Shown: positions 25,327-35,177, counted from the stretch's first letter. The stretch is 64,000 nt of DNA from Bacillota bacterium (GCA_020161295.1 JAIUOA010000008.1:1-64000); one strand, 5' to 3'. The notes: a model not told the origin generated them from the sequence alone. Made by a program: numbers and translations.

Positions 25327-25859
25327 AACTGTTCAAAACGCATCTATACGCCATCCTCGTCGTTTTATTGCTTATCCTTTTGATAATATTCAAGCCCGAT
25401 GTCGGGATGAAGGCCTTAGATCTATCAGCGTCCAACTTCATGGACATGTTCAGTGTATTACCACCTATTATGCTCTTGATCGGTTTATTGGACGTTTGGA
25501 TTCCGAAGGAGGTCATGATCAAATATTTAGGTGAAAAAAGTGGTCTCAAAGGTATCGGTATCGTCTTTCTACTAGGGGCATTAGCTGCTGGTCCACTTTA
25601 TGCTGCTTTCCCCGTGGCTGCCATTCTCCTTAAGAAAAATGCACGGATCGCTAATGTGCTTTTCTTTTTAGGGGTGTGGTCCACGGCAAAACTGCCTCTG
25701 GTAATGTTCGAGTACACCTCTTTCGGAGGTAAGTTTACAGTGATTCATATCGTTTCAAATCTTACGGTATTTTTAATTGGGGCGTATGCACTGGAAAAAA
25801 GCTTATCACCCGCAAAAAAAGAAGAGATTTATCGAATTTCTTCCAGTATGGTTAATTAG
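25323..25859 (+). CDS. Permease half B (PF03773-like)
   Basis: This 178-residue membrane protein repeats the layout of the gene before it: KYLGEKSGLKGIGIVFLLGA, AAGPLYAAFPVAAILLKKNA, then more helices. Together the two halves equal the length of one fused permease of the PF03773 type, so they probably form a heterodimer. The ATG at 25323 overlaps the upstream stop by four bases with GGGGGG upstream. Terminated 20 bp downstream. Confidence 0.75.
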   Translation: MKLFKTHLYAILVVLLLILLIIFKPDVGMKALDLSASNFMDMFSVLPPIMLLIGLLDVWIPKEVMIKYLGEKSGLKGIGIVFLLGALAAGPLYAAFPVAAILLKKNARIANVLFFLGVWSTAKLPLVMFEYTSFGGKFTVIHIVSNLTVFLIGAYALEKSLSPAKKEEIYRISSSMVN

Positions 25860-25879
25860 ACAGGATTATGCTTTAATAG

Positions 25880-25907
25880 AAAACCGCCCTTGTATGGGCG
25901 GTTTTTT
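25880..25907. terminator. Terminator between permease and EFR1 gene
   Basis: AAACCGCCC-ttgta-tGGGCGGTTTTTT ends the permease transcript. The EFR1-type gene converges from the other side, with its stop 30 bp away. Confidence 0.9.
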
Positions 25908-25937
25908 CATGGGTTAGTGGTTCTAAAAGGATATCGC

Positions 25938-26744
25938 TTAGAAATAGACTTCGCTGGTCTTAATTAACCCACACTGGTCCTCAAGCTCACGTTTATGCGT
26001 ATTAAAATTTTCATCTACGAACTGCTTTGATTTAACAGGGCATTTTTTCACACAAGCACCGCACTTGATGCATTTACCGATAATGGTTTTATAATCAGAA
26101 AAATCGATGGCATCCATAGGGCATATGGCGGCGCACAGGCCACAGCTTGTACAGCCATCGTCTGTGACCGGCTTGATCTTTTTAAAATCAAAGGATACTC
26201 CTCCTGAGCCTTTTGGTGAGTAGTAAGGTCTCAATGGCCACTCACCTGGAATATTTAAAGTTATGCTGTCGCTACGGTTTAAAATGCCCTTTGCAAGTGC
26301 ACAAATCATATGCTCGTCTGCCGCATCAGGATGACCAGGTGCAATCTTCTCAGAAAATGAATGCTCGGCCACGATAGCGCCTGCCCCGATCACTTCGAAA
26401 TTTTGAGATTCGAGAAGCATTTTCAGTTCCATTAGCGCATCGTCATAATGTCGGTTTCCATAAGTCACTACGCAAATCGCATGGGTATTATCGCCGACCA
26501 AACGCTTTAAATAAGGGAGTAGAAGGTTTGGAAGTCTACCCGCATAAACAGGCATCCCGACGATCAGCAATGCATCACGATCAATCTGAATCAGGCTATC
26601 GCCAGCTCGCTGGCTTGGTTTCATGCATGGAATCTCCTCAACTGGCAGCCCCAGTTGCTTACATAATACATCCACAGCATGTGAAGTCCCCCCCGTCGGG
26701 CTAAAAGCTATTCTTTTAATCTGTGTGTACTTCGGCTTGGTCAC
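25938..26744 (-). CDS. EFR1-type flavodoxin-ferredoxin fusion protein
   Basis: This 268-residue protein has an N-terminal flavodoxin-like domain with FMN loop FSPTGGTSHA, VGMPVYAGRLPN and VTYGNRHYDDAL. The C-terminal half has two 4Fe-4S ferredoxin motifs, CTSCGLCAAICP and CIKCGACVKKCP. This is the EFR1 layout common in anaerobes. It should carry electrons between a flavin and iron-sulphur clusters; partners are unknown. The GTG at 26744 follows GAGGAGCGAGGG. Confidence 0.9.
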   Translation of the reverse strand: MTKPKYTQIKRIAFSPTGGTSHAVDVLCKQLGLPVEEIPCMKPSQRAGDSLIQIDRDALLIVGMPVYAGRLPNLLLPYLKRLVGDNTHAICVVTYGNRHYDDALMELKMLLESQNFEVIGAGAIVAEHSFSEKIAPGHPDAADEHMICALAKGILNRSDSITLNIPGEWPLRPYYSPKGSGGVSFDFKKIKPVTDDGCTSCGLCAAICPMDAIDFSDYKTIIGKCIKCGACVKKCPVKSKQFVDENFNTHKRELEDQCGLIKTSEVYF

Positions 26745-26911
26745 CCCTCGCTCCTCGCATTCGTCATCTGTACCATTATATCATGATTTCTTAATAGTTC
26801 ACGCTTAGGGTTTATGGAATTTTAATCTGAATTTAATTATCAAAAACTTTTTATATGTTACGCTGGAATCAGAGGCAATATCTAGATAATGAGTATTAGG
26901 AGGTGAATTGA

Positions 26912-27484
26912 TTGGAGAAGATTTACTTGTTTATCGCTGTACCCGCCTCTTTGATTTTACTGATTCAAACATCCTTGACGTTTTTAGGGTTATCAGGTGA
27001 AATTGACGCAGATTTTGATGGCGACGGCGATGTGAATGGCACCGGAGAAAGTGGTCTCACCTTGTTCTCAGTTCAAAATCTCGTGGCGTTTTTTACGTTT
27101 TTCGGTTGGGGAGGTCTCTGGCTTAGATCGATGGGCGTCGCACCCGTATTCACAGTACTAGGATCCATTTTTTTAGGCATGCTCTTTATGCTAATCTCAA
27201 TGGGTTTGTTCTTACTCGTGAGCAAGATGCAGCGCAGTGGCAATATCGATCTGAACAACGCCATCGGAAAGCTAGGAGAAGTGTACATACCCATCCCTGG
27301 GAATAGAAAGCACACAGGGAAAGTCAATATCATTATCCAAGGCGCGTTACGTGAAGTGGAAGCATTCACAGACGACGTGGAGGATTTAAAAACAGGCTCG
27401 ACTGTGCAAGTGATTGCAGTTGAAAGTGGTGCAAGGCTGATCGTAAAAAAATATGAGCGTGGAGGAAAAACGAATGCCCTTTGA
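26912..27484 (+). CDS. NfeD/YuaF-like membrane protein partner of flotillin
   Basis: This 190-residue protein has one N-terminal helix, an Asp-rich loop (DADFDGDGDVNGTGESG), two more helices (FFTFFGWGGLWL; FLGMLFMLISMGLFLLV), then an OB-fold domain (IGKLGEVYIPIPG ... VIAVESGARLIVKKY). This is the NfeD/YuaF pattern, whose genes pair with SPFH proteins. The start is TTG at 26912, six bases after AGGAGGTG. Its end overlaps the flotillin start by 11 bp. Confidence 0.85.
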   Translation: MEKIYLFIAVPASLILLIQTSLTFLGLSGEIDADFDGDGDVNGTGESGLTLFSVQNLVAFFTFFGWGGLWLRSMGVAPVFTVLGSIFLGMLFMLISMGLFLLVSKMQRSGNIDLNNAIGKLGEVYIPIPGNRKHTGKVNIIIQGALREVEAFTDDVEDLKTGSTVQVIAVESGARLIVKKYERGGKTNAL

Positions 27485-28880
27485 AAATGCTTCAGGATTA
27501 ATTTTTGTCTCATTAGCAGTGATTTTTGTCTTTGGTCTCGTCGTCGCTTTATTATCCCGATACAAGAAATGCCCCTCCGATAAAATTCTCGTCAAGTACG
27601 GTATGGTGGGTTCAAACGAACAAGGCATCAAAAGTGCCAAGTGTATTCACGGCGGTGCCACTTTGGTGTGGCCAGTCATTCAGGCGTATGAGTATTTGGA
27701 TTTAACCCCTATATCCATCGAGGTCAACCTACAAAATGCGCTTTCTAAGCAAAATATCCGTATCGATGTCCCCTCTCGTTTTACAGTAGGCATCAGCACC
27801 GAACCTGAAATTATGCAAAATGCCGCTGAAAGGCTACTCGGCTTAAAACTGGCTGAAATTCAGGAACTGGCTAAGGACATCATCTTTGGTCAACTAAGAC
27901 TGGTCGTCGCCACCATGGATATCGAAGAAATTAATACCGACCGAGATAAATTCCTTGAGGAGGTTTCTCGAAACGTCGAATCTGAGCTTAAGAAAATCGG
28001 TCTAAGGCTAATCAACGTCAACATCACAGATATCAGCGATGAATCTGGCTATATCGATGCACTTGGTAAAGAAGCTGCCTCTAAGGCTGTGAACGATGCG
28101 AAAATTTCTGTGGCGCAAAAAACCAGAGATGGTTCAATCGGTGAATCACAAGCTGTCATGGATCAACGTGTCAAGGTCGCTGAGGCCAATGCCACTGCCG
28201 TTGAAGGCGAAAACCAATCCAGAATCAAAATTGCCGAATCAGAGGCAGCTAGACGTGAGATGGAAGCCATCGCAAACAAAAAAGCTGTTGCTGCTGAAAA
28301 AATTCAACAAGCAAAGGCACTAGAGGAATCCTATGTGGCCGAGCGCGCTGCTGAAAAGGCACGTGCGGATCTGGAGCGTGCGACCAGAGAGGCTGACCAA
28401 TTGGTACAAGCCCAAATTGATAAGCAAATGGCGGAAATCGCAGCAGAAGCGGAAGCAGAGCGCATCCGAAGACACGCTCGAGGCGAAGCGGATGCAATTT
28501 TTATGAAACTCGAAGCTGAAGCCCGTGGTATCAATGAAATGCTAATGAAGCAAGCCGAAGGCTTCAAAGCCATCGTCGAAGCAACTGGTAGCGCTGATGC
28601 CGCCATGAAGCTCATGATCGTCGATAAATTGCCTGAACTCATCGAGAAACAAGTGGAAGCTATTAAGAATATCAAAATCGATAAAGTCACGGTTTGGGAC
28701 AATCTTGGTTCTGAGGATGGTAAAACTAACACCGCGAAATTCGTTTCGGGGATGATGCAATCCGTTCCGCCATTAAATGAATTATTTAATATGGCCGGTC
28801 TGGAAATACCAAATTATCTGGGAAAACCACAATCTCAGCAAAACGCACAAATTCCCATGACAACTGTTCCCAGTGAATAA
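27474..28880 (+). CDS. floT: Flotillin-like SPFH scaffold protein
   Basis: This 468-residue protein has one N-terminal membrane segment (about 8-28), an SPFH/PHB domain (about 35-200; CPSDKILVKYG, KCIHGGATLVWPVIQ), then a long Ala/Glu-rich coiled coil (about 215-390) and a flexible Gln/Pro tail. The layout and neighbour match the B. subtilis yuaF-yuaG pair. Flotillins organise membrane microdomains. The ATG at 27474 follows GGAGGAAAA. Confidence 0.92.
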   Translation: MPFENASGLIFVSLAVIFVFGLVVALLSRYKKCPSDKILVKYGMVGSNEQGIKSAKCIHGGATLVWPVIQAYEYLDLTPISIEVNLQNALSKQNIRIDVPSRFTVGISTEPEIMQNAAERLLGLKLAEIQELAKDIIFGQLRLVVATMDIEEINTDRDKFLEEVSRNVESELKKIGLRLINVNITDISDESGYIDALGKEAASKAVNDAKISVAQKTRDGSIGESQAVMDQRVKVAEANATAVEGENQSRIKIAESEAARREMEAIANKKAVAAEKIQQAKALEESYVAERAAEKARADLERATREADQLVQAQIDKQMAEIAAEAEAERIRRHARGEADAIFMKLEAEARGINEMLMKQAEGFKAIVEATGSADAAMKLMIVDKLPELIEKQVEAIKNIKIDKVTVWDNLGSEDGKTNTAKFVSGMMQSVPPLNELFNMAGLEIPNYLGKPQSQQNAQIPMTTVPSE

Positions 28881-28894
28881 CCCCCCTCAAATTA

Positions 28895-28935
28895 AAAGCG
28901 AGCATATCAACCCACAAAGTTGATATGCTCGCTTT
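28895..28935. terminator. Bidirectional terminator between flotillin and DegV genes
   Basis: A 17-bp perfect stem, AAAGCGAGCATATCAAC / GTTGATATGCTCGCTTT, with a 7-base loop lies between convergent genes. Confidence 0.92.
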
Positions 28936-28947
28936 CATTTGCTTATT

Positions 28948-29874
28948 TTACTTGTCGAATACTTCTTTGATTTTATTGATGTTGTTGACCAACAGTCCAT
29001 CTTTAAAGTTTGGACGCTCCATAAAGAAAAATGAAAGTCCACCTAAGCCAACATGCGTACCAACCGCTACGCCCATCTGCATCATTAGAATATCGCCTTC
29101 ATAGGTGGTTTCCTCTTTAATCAGGTTAACCAAATTCTCGGCATATAGACGATCTGAAGTGTAACCCACGATGACAAAATCGGATTCATCAAGATCGATC
29201 CGCTGCTTAAACGCATTTAAATAGTGTTGTAAAACGGCCTTTCGACCACGTTCTTTACTAACGATGGCACCCTCGCCTTGCTTCATGGTCATGATGGGTT
29301 TTACTTTCATGATTTTACCGATCAAAGCACTTCCATATCTTAATCTCCCACTACGAACCAAATTGTCCAAATCATCAACGGAGAGAAAGTGTTTAACACG
29401 TCGTTTATTCTTTTCATTAAATTCTGTGACGGTATCGAAATCCGCGCCATTCTCAATCATACGTGCACTTTTCACGATAAGCCATCCACTGCCATGACTC
29501 ATGCTGGTGCTGTCCACCACATGTAGCCTGATCGATTCTCCAGTATGCTCTTCTTCAAACAACTCTTTCGCAATCATCGCCGACTGGTAAGAGCCACTGG
29601 TCTTACTGGACATGCATATGCATAGAATTTCGTTATACCCATTAGCAAGTGCCTCTTCAAAAAGGTCGATAAAACTTGCAGGTGAAGGCATGGCCGTCGT
29701 AGGATGCGTTTTATATTCAACAAGATGCGCAAAAAACTCATCTGCAGTGATGTCGATGCGATCCTTATAAGTCTTGCCATCAATATTGATGGTAAGCGGT
29801 GCTATACCGATTTGATACTTTTGAATGATCTCATCTGAAAGATCACACGTTGAATCCCCAATTAACTTTATCAT
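28948..29874 (-). CDS. DegV family fatty-acid-binding protein
   Basis: This 308-residue protein opens IKLIGDSTCDLSDEI and has the DegV core: TINIDGKTYKDRID, TTAMPSPASF, CMSSKTSGSYQSA, and C-terminal GTHVGLGGLSFFF. DegV proteins bind a fatty acid between two lobes; some (FakB) deliver it to the kinase FakA. No FakA is in the window. The ATG at 29874 follows GGGGGGATC; upstream in-frame starts have none. Head-to-head with the sensor kinase gene. Confidence 0.9.
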   Translation of the reverse strand: MIKLIGDSTCDLSDEIIQKYQIGIAPLTINIDGKTYKDRIDITADEFFAHLVEYKTHPTTAMPSPASFIDLFEEALANGYNEILCICMSSKTSGSYQSAMIAKELFEEEHTGESIRLHVVDSTSMSHGSGWLIVKSARMIENGADFDTVTEFNEKNKRRVKHFLSVDDLDNLVRSGRLRYGSALIGKIMKVKPIMTMKQGEGAIVSKERGRKAVLQHYLNAFKQRIDLDESDFVIVGYTSDRLYAENLVNLIKEETTYEGDILMMQMGVAVGTHVGLGGLSFFFMERPNFKDGLLVNNINKIKEVFDK

Positions 29875-29997
29875 TTGATCCCCCCACATACTTATAAATG
29901 AAAGTTGATTAATTAATTCTATCATAAAGTGCACCCAATTGTTAGCAAAGAAAAAAATGGGGAATATACTTTCATATGGTCTACTCAGGAGGTTCAT

Positions 29998-32454
29998 ATG
30001 AAGTTCAAGAACAGGATTTCACTATACCGTGCACTTATGTTTCCAATGATTGCCATCTTATTAATACTGTTTACCGTATTTACGACATTATGGCAGTTCG
30101 ACTATAGGTGGATTACTACTGAACACAGTCAAAAGTTGCTCACAGCCCTCAATGAAAACATTGAAACGAAGTTGGTTAGATACCTGAACGAACCTTTGCG
30201 CGTCAATCAGATGATTGCAGCGACCATTTCACTGAGAAAGGATTACTTGAACCTTGATGCGTCAAACATTCAAGAACTTCTAAAAAAATCAACCGAAACC
30301 TATTCGTCAGAGCTTCCTCAGATCAGCGTCTATGGATATGGAGACGAAAATCAGAACTTCGTCGGGATTCGCATCAATGATGATGGGTCCAAATCCCTTA
30401 TGTTAAAGGATTCGCGAACTGAAGGACTACTAAACATTTACACCACTGAAGACATCGATTCAAGCATCGTCACGTCCATAGAAAATTATGATCCTAGAAT
30501 ACGCCCTTGGTACGCCCCTCTCTATGAAGTCCCTGTTAGTCAATGGTCAGATATCTACGTGAACCAGGATGAAAAACAGGAAATTACCATTTCATCTATC
30601 GTACCGATATTAAATGAGTCAGGTGAGTTGGTTGGCTCGTCTACGCTGGATATCAAATTAAGTAACATCAATGATTTTTTAAAAGAAGATCACACGAAGG
30701 GCGCCGGATTAATTTACATCGTTGATGAAGATTGGCATATTCTCGCCCATTCTGGCACCTTCTCGAACTTTGTGACTGATAATGGCACTGTTGAACTAAT
30801 GAGTGCAATAGACACCACGGAATCACTTGTGCGCGAAAGCGCTCTACGATTAAAAGAAGGAACCAACACAACTGCGACATTCAAACAATCGCAAATAAAA
30901 TACTATGTCGCTTCTGAACCACTTGAAATACTAGGCTGGCGAGTGGTATCTGTCATACCGGAGACGGATTTGATTGGTGATTTGTTAAAACGACAGTCTA
31001 TGACGCTTTTTCTACTGATTATGATTTCGTTAGTCTTTACTTACCTTGTGTATACGTTGATCAGAAAAATCGTGCACCCGATTCTCAATGTTGCTGAGGT
31101 CATCAAACGGTTTGAGGTTGGTGATTATGCGACAGAGGAGCTGGATCATGTGGATAGTGTCGTCTTAGAGACCGAAGTGTTTATCCATGCCTTTAAAGGC
31201 TTGGTGGATCGTCTTAATCATTTCTTTTCACAGCTTTCAAAAAGCGAAGAAAAATATCGCTCATTAGTCGAAAACTCGGATGACATGATTATCACCCTTT
31301 CCTCCGAAGGACGGCTTATTACAGTTAATCGAAAATTTGAAGAAAACCTAGGGCGCACGAGGGACAACCTCATCGGCACTTTAATCATCGATTATCTCGA
31401 TCAAGCCCATGAAGCTGAAATGTGGTTACATTGGATTAACAAGGCCATTGAAACAGGGATTAAGCAAGAAAACACCTTTTCCCACACTTCAGAAGAAGGC
31501 ATTACCCAGCATTTTTATGTCAGTATATTACCTCTACCGGACCGTGAGAATCTCGTTCTCTGTACATTTTCAGATGTAACACAACTGATTGAGGTCCAAA
31601 AGCAGATCGATCAAATTCATGTTCAAGAGCGTACAAACTTAGAAATGCTCGTGTCTGAAAGAACACAAGAGCTCGAGCATGCGATGAGAGAGCTCCTTGA
31701 AAGAGAAAAGCTAGCTTCACTAGGTAGTTTGGTTTCAGGTATCGCCCATGAAATCAACACACCACTGGGAATAGCAGTATCTGCAGCCTCTTATTTAGAT
31801 ACCATCACTAACGAAGTCGATAAAAAAATCGAAGAAGGGACCCTCACTAAAACAGGGCTATTTGAGTACATGAAAAATGTATCGGAAGGGCTAAGTATCA
31901 TGAATAGCAATTTAAACCGAGCAGCGACACTGGTTAACAGCTTCAAACAAATCTCAGTTAATCAGACACACGAAAGCATTTCAAAGTTTAATTTCAAAGA
32001 ATTCATCGAGACGATTCTCATCAGCCTAAAGCACGAAACTAAAATTCGAAAGATTGATATTCAGATCAGCTGCGATTCTGCACTGGTGATCACCAGCTAC
32101 CCAGGTGCTTTAACCCAAATAATTACCAATCTCATCATGAACGCCATGATTCACGCCTTTGAAAAAGATCAAACCGGTACCATCCAGATTAATGCCGAAG
32201 AAAGGCCGCATCAAATACTTCTGCTGATAAAAGATAATGGAAAAGGCATTTCAGACGATCATCTACAACATATTTTTGAACCATTTTACACCACTAACCG
32301 GGCAGGCGGTGGTAGTGGATTGGGTTTAAACATCGTCTATAATCTCGTTACCGGAACCCTCAAAGGAAAAATTCAGGTAGAAAGCACCACTGGAAAAGGC
32401 ACACAGTTTTTGATCGAAATTCCAAAACTAGATGGAGGTAGCTATGACCGATAA
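29998..32454 (+). CDS. Membrane sensor histidine kinase (dCache-HAMP-like-PAS-HisKA)
   Basis: This 818-residue protein has TM1 (about 12-34), an external dCache-type domain (about 35-330; includes DPRIRPWYAP), TM2, a HAMP-like linker, PAS domain (about 415-530), coiled coil, then phospho-acceptor H584 in SGIAHEINTPLG. The ATPase domain has NLIMNAMIHAF, KDNGKGIS and GGSGLGLNIVYN. It senses a small extracellular ligand and should phosphorylate the adjacent receiver, whose gene overlaps its end by 11 bp. That partner gene is broken. The ATG at 29998 follows AGGAGG. Confidence 0.88.
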   Translation: MKFKNRISLYRALMFPMIAILLILFTVFTTLWQFDYRWITTEHSQKLLTALNENIETKLVRYLNEPLRVNQMIAATISLRKDYLNLDASNIQELLKKSTETYSSELPQISVYGYGDENQNFVGIRINDDGSKSLMLKDSRTEGLLNIYTTEDIDSSIVTSIENYDPRIRPWYAPLYEVPVSQWSDIYVNQDEKQEITISSIVPILNESGELVGSSTLDIKLSNINDFLKEDHTKGAGLIYIVDEDWHILAHSGTFSNFVTDNGTVELMSAIDTTESLVRESALRLKEGTNTTATFKQSQIKYYVASEPLEILGWRVVSVIPETDLIGDLLKRQSMTLFLLIMISLVFTYLVYTLIRKIVHPILNVAEVIKRFEVGDYATEELDHVDSVVLETEVFIHAFKGLVDRLNHFFSQLSKSEEKYRSLVENSDDMIITLSSEGRLITVNRKFEENLGRTRDNLIGTLIIDYLDQAHEAEMWLHWINKAIETGIKQENTFSHTSEEGITQHFYVSILPLPDRENLVLCTFSDVTQLIEVQKQIDQIHVQERTNLEMLVSERTQELEHAMRELLEREKLASLGSLVSGIAHEINTPLGIAVSAASYLDTITNEVDKKIEEGTLTKTGLFEYMKNVSEGLSIMNSNLNRAATLVNSFKQISVNQTHESISKFNFKEFIETILISLKHETKIRKIDIQISCDSALVITSYPGALTQIITNLIMNAMIHAFEKDQTGTIQINAEERPHQILLLIKDNGKGISDDHLQHIFEPFYTTNRAGGGSGLGLNIVYNLVTGTLKGKIQVESTTGKGTQFLIEIPKLDGGSYDR

Positions 32455-33880
32455 CGATTCTTTGAATTTTCTTGCCGAAGAGTCGATTGTTTCCTCCGTA
32501 TCACCTCAAAAGCATTATAAGGTTATGATTGCCGATGACGATTCTGAGGTGCATGTGGTCACCAAAATGATTCTTCAAACGTTTGAATATGAAGGCAAAG
32601 GCATCCTATTCGTCGATGCTTATACCGGTAAGGAAGCGAAACAGTTACTGCGTCAACACGAAGATATTGCGGTGATTTTCCTTGATGTGGTCATGGAAGA
32701 TCTTCATTCAGGGCTTGAGGTTGTCACCTACTTAAGGGAAGTACTAAACAATCAAATTACACGAATTATCCTTAGAACAGGTCAACCTGGTGAAGCGCCG
32801 GAAGATCGCATTATTCGTGAATACGACATAAACGATTACCGTTTAAAGACGGATATGACCGTATCAAGATTGAACACTTCCCTTTACACAGCACTCAGAA
32901 ACTACCGCGACTTAATCAAGATTGAAAAAAATAAACAAGGTCTCAAATATCCTTTACCTTCAAGAATCCTCACCTGAACCACATGGATTTGTGACCATTC
33001 ATCATGAAAATGGTCCAAATATCGTCGCAGCAACAGGAAAATATGCATCATACGCAGGACAATCCATCAAGGATATCCCAGATTTACGTCCAATTTATCT
33101 ATGGATGAAGGAACATACCAACTTACAAGAAATCGCACAGATAGAAAATGGCATTATCATCCGAAAAAGCGGTAAGAATAGCTTTAATAATTATATCTTT
33201 ATCGAAGGTACTCAAAATATTTATGATACTGAACTTATTAATCTGTTTATGACCAATTATGCGATTGCACTGGACAATTTCATTCTGAATACCATGGTCG
33301 CTGATACACAAAGAGAAATCATCATCACATTTGGAGAAGTCATCGAAAAACATTTTGACGATACTAACGCGCATATAATGCGTATCTCTAACATGATGTA
33401 TGAATTTGCATTAATTAAAGGCTTCTCATATCAAGAAAGTGAACTAATGAAGGTAGCAAGCACTATGCATGACATCGGTAAAATTGCTATCCCCGATGCT
33501 ATTCTAAAGAAGCCTGGAAAACTAACGGCAGAGGAGTTTGAGATCATTAAAAAACACCCACTAATCGGTTATCAAATTCTTAGCAAATCTAAGTTAAACG
33601 TTCTAAAGCTCGCAGCCGAAATAGCGTTATATCATCACGAAAAGTATGACGGATCCGGGTACCCTGAAGGGCTCCGCGGCAACACCATACCGCTAAGTGC
33701 AAGAATGCTCGCCATCATCGATGTTTTCGATGCCATAACGCATCGTCGGATTTATAAAGCTGCCGAGTCCATCGATAATGCACTGAATTACTTGAAAGAA
33801 AATGAGGGACACATTTCGATCCGGATTTGGTTGATTTGTTCCTGCTACACTCGGAAAACATTATCCGCGGGAACGTATAA
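32444..33880 (+). pseudogene. Broken response regulator with DUF3369 and HD-GYP domains
   Basis: The ATG at 32444 follows GGAGGT and begins an intact receiver (IADDDSEVH, phospho-Asp in VIFLDVVME, RTGQPGEAPE) in one frame to a stop at 32977. The DUF3369 and HD domains (MHDIGKIAIPDAI, HPLIGYQIL, YHHEKYDGSGYPEGLRG) continue in another frame from about 32955. Family members carry roughly 30-40 more residues between the KQGL and LYLQESSPEP segments, so an internal deletion that shifts the frame is likely. A second shift at 33806-33809 (GAGGGACAC, one base short) cuts the end; the original frame THFDPDLVDLF resumes to a TAA at 33878. Two independent lesions make decay likely. The second could be a sequencing error in a G run. 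Confidence 0.8.
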
Positions 33881-33914
33881 TGCTTTGAAATGCCTGACAG
33901 AAATTCACCAGAAA

Positions 33915-33953
33915 AAAGGGTTAATGAGATACTTAAATCTCATTAACCCTTTT
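33915..33953. terminator. Bidirectional terminator between HD-GYP remnant and hsp20
   Basis: A 16-bp stem, AAAGGGTTAATGAGAT / ATCTCATTAACCCTTT, with a 6-base loop lies between convergent genes. Confidence 0.92.
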
Positions 33954-33959
33954 ACACGC

Positions 33960-34409
33960 TTACTTGATCTCTATGGTGCGTTTATTGGTTGTTCTTTCAA
34001 TCTTTGGTATGACGATTTTAAGGATGCCATCTTCAAGGGTTGCATCAATTTCTTCTGATTTAACATCTTTCAAGTAGATGGCGCGCTGCATCGAACACAA
34101 TTTTCGTTCCCGGTGAAGATAGTTGTCTTTCTCTTCAGTGGTTTCTTCATTGCGTTTTGCTGAAATTATTAATCGTCCTTCTTCGTAGTCTAATGAAACT
34201 TCTTCCTTTTTAAAACCCGGCAACTCAGCTTCTACGACATAATGGTCATTTTCATCTTTAAGATCAACCCTGAAATTGGCGATTCTGCTAGGCTTGTTCA
34301 AATACTGACCATCGTTTAAAAGGTCATCGAAAATATTGAACAAATCAAAGACGTCGCCAGCATTTCTTTTTTGAATACCTGTTCTCGTAAGTGGTGTTAA
34401 ACCTAACAT
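33960..34409 (-). CDS. Hsp20/alpha-crystallin small heat shock protein
   Basis: This 149-residue protein has a short N-terminal arm (DVFDLFNIFDDLL) and an alpha-crystallin domain (about 45-140; FRVDLKDENDHYVVEAELPGFKKEEV, ... ATLEDGILKIVIPK), ending in a short tail. It is an ATP-independent holdase. The ATG at 34409 follows AAAAGGAGG. A CIRCE operator and sigmaA promoter lie upstream, so HrcA controls it. Confidence 0.93.
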   Translation of the reverse strand: MLGLTPLTRTGIQKRNAGDVFDLFNIFDDLLNDGQYLNKPSRIANFRVDLKDENDHYVVEAELPGFKKEEVSLDYEEGRLIISAKRNEETTEEKDNYLHRERKLCSMQRAIYLKDVKSEEIDATLEDGILKIVIPKIERTTNKRTIEIK

Positions 34410-34449
34410 ATGAAATCCTCCTTTTCAAAAGTGATAAATTTGAATTTTG

Positions 34450-34515
34450 TTAGCACTCTACGCTATCGAGTGCTAATTTCAATTTTAATATACTGCTCAC
34501 TTATCATTTTGTCAA
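34450..34515 (-). promoter_or_regulatory. hsp20 promoter with perfect CIRCE element
   Basis: TTAGCACTC-N9-GAGTGCTAA at 34450-34476 is an exact CIRCE, the HrcA operator. On the minus strand TTGACA (34515-34510) and TATATT (34492-34487) are 17 bp apart just upstream of it, so CIRCE covers the transcription start. Bases 34516-34576 show nothing further. Confidence 0.95.
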
Positions 34516-34576
34516 TAGACTTTAGAAGGATTTACAATTCATTTACAATTTGGAAAAAAGCCGTTAAACCCTTTAA

Positions 34577-35167
34577 TTACCATAGCCATGTGGTATCGAT
34601 AATCATGTCCACGTCCTTATCCGGTCTACAAGATCGAATATAAAACTCCTCAAGAGGAATCCATCTCCGTTCAAATTCATTTCTTTTCTTCTCGCCATTC
34701 CTCGCTTCGATTCGTTCTAATTGCTTTTGTGGCGAAAGTGTCATAAACACCTTTATATCGTATAAATCGCCTATCGCAGGATTAAACGCATAAGCCCCTT
34801 CAATTACGGTTACTTGTGATGGCGAAAACAAGACAGGTTCTGATAAGCACTGCTTGATCGTATCGTAATGACGATAGGTTATTGGTTCGTGTTGTTTAAG
34901 CGGAATTGCGACTTCTTCAATAAAACGCTCATAATGTACATTACCGCCTGGTATAGATAACCGCTCAGGGGTTCTCATACTGAGCGGCAAATAAAAATCA
35001 TCCATATGAAAACAGTTACCCTTCAGTCGGCTTGCAAGTTCTGACCCGATCGTAGACTTTCCACTGCCGCATCGGCCATCAATCCCAATTACAACCCAAT
35101 CCTTCTCTAATAACTTATTTGTCACTTTTTCCACGATTGAATCAATCAGTTGATCTCTTTCTGACAT
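34577..35167 (-). CDS. Uridine kinase-like P-loop kinase
   Basis: This 196-residue protein has P-loop GIDGRCGSGKSTIG (about 28-41), the lid-side FHMDDFYLPLSMRTPERL, and ERRWIPLEEFYI near the end. It matches the short uridine kinase/phosphoribulokinase-like group rather than full Udk. It probably phosphorylates a nucleoside or small alcohol; the substrate cannot be told. The ATG at 35167 follows AATAGGAG, 10 bp after the carboxypeptidase gene. Confidence 0.8.
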   Translation of the reverse strand: MSERDQLIDSIVEKVTNKLLEKDWVVIGIDGRCGSGKSTIGSELASRLKGNCFHMDDFYLPLSMRTPERLSIPGGNVHYERFIEEVAIPLKQHEPITYRHYDTIKQCLSEPVLFSPSQVTVIEGAYAFNPAIGDLYDIKVFMTLSPQKQLERIEARNGEKKRNEFERRWIPLEEFYIRSCRPDKDVDMIIDTTWLW

Positions 35168-35177
35168 AATGCTCCTA

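Noticed and set aside
32922..34058. Independent HD-domain gene starting at 32922
   Set aside because: It would start on TTG with no ribosome site, begins in the middle of a DUF3369 domain, and its last 80 residues are out-of-frame sequence reading through a terminator and antisense to hsp20.
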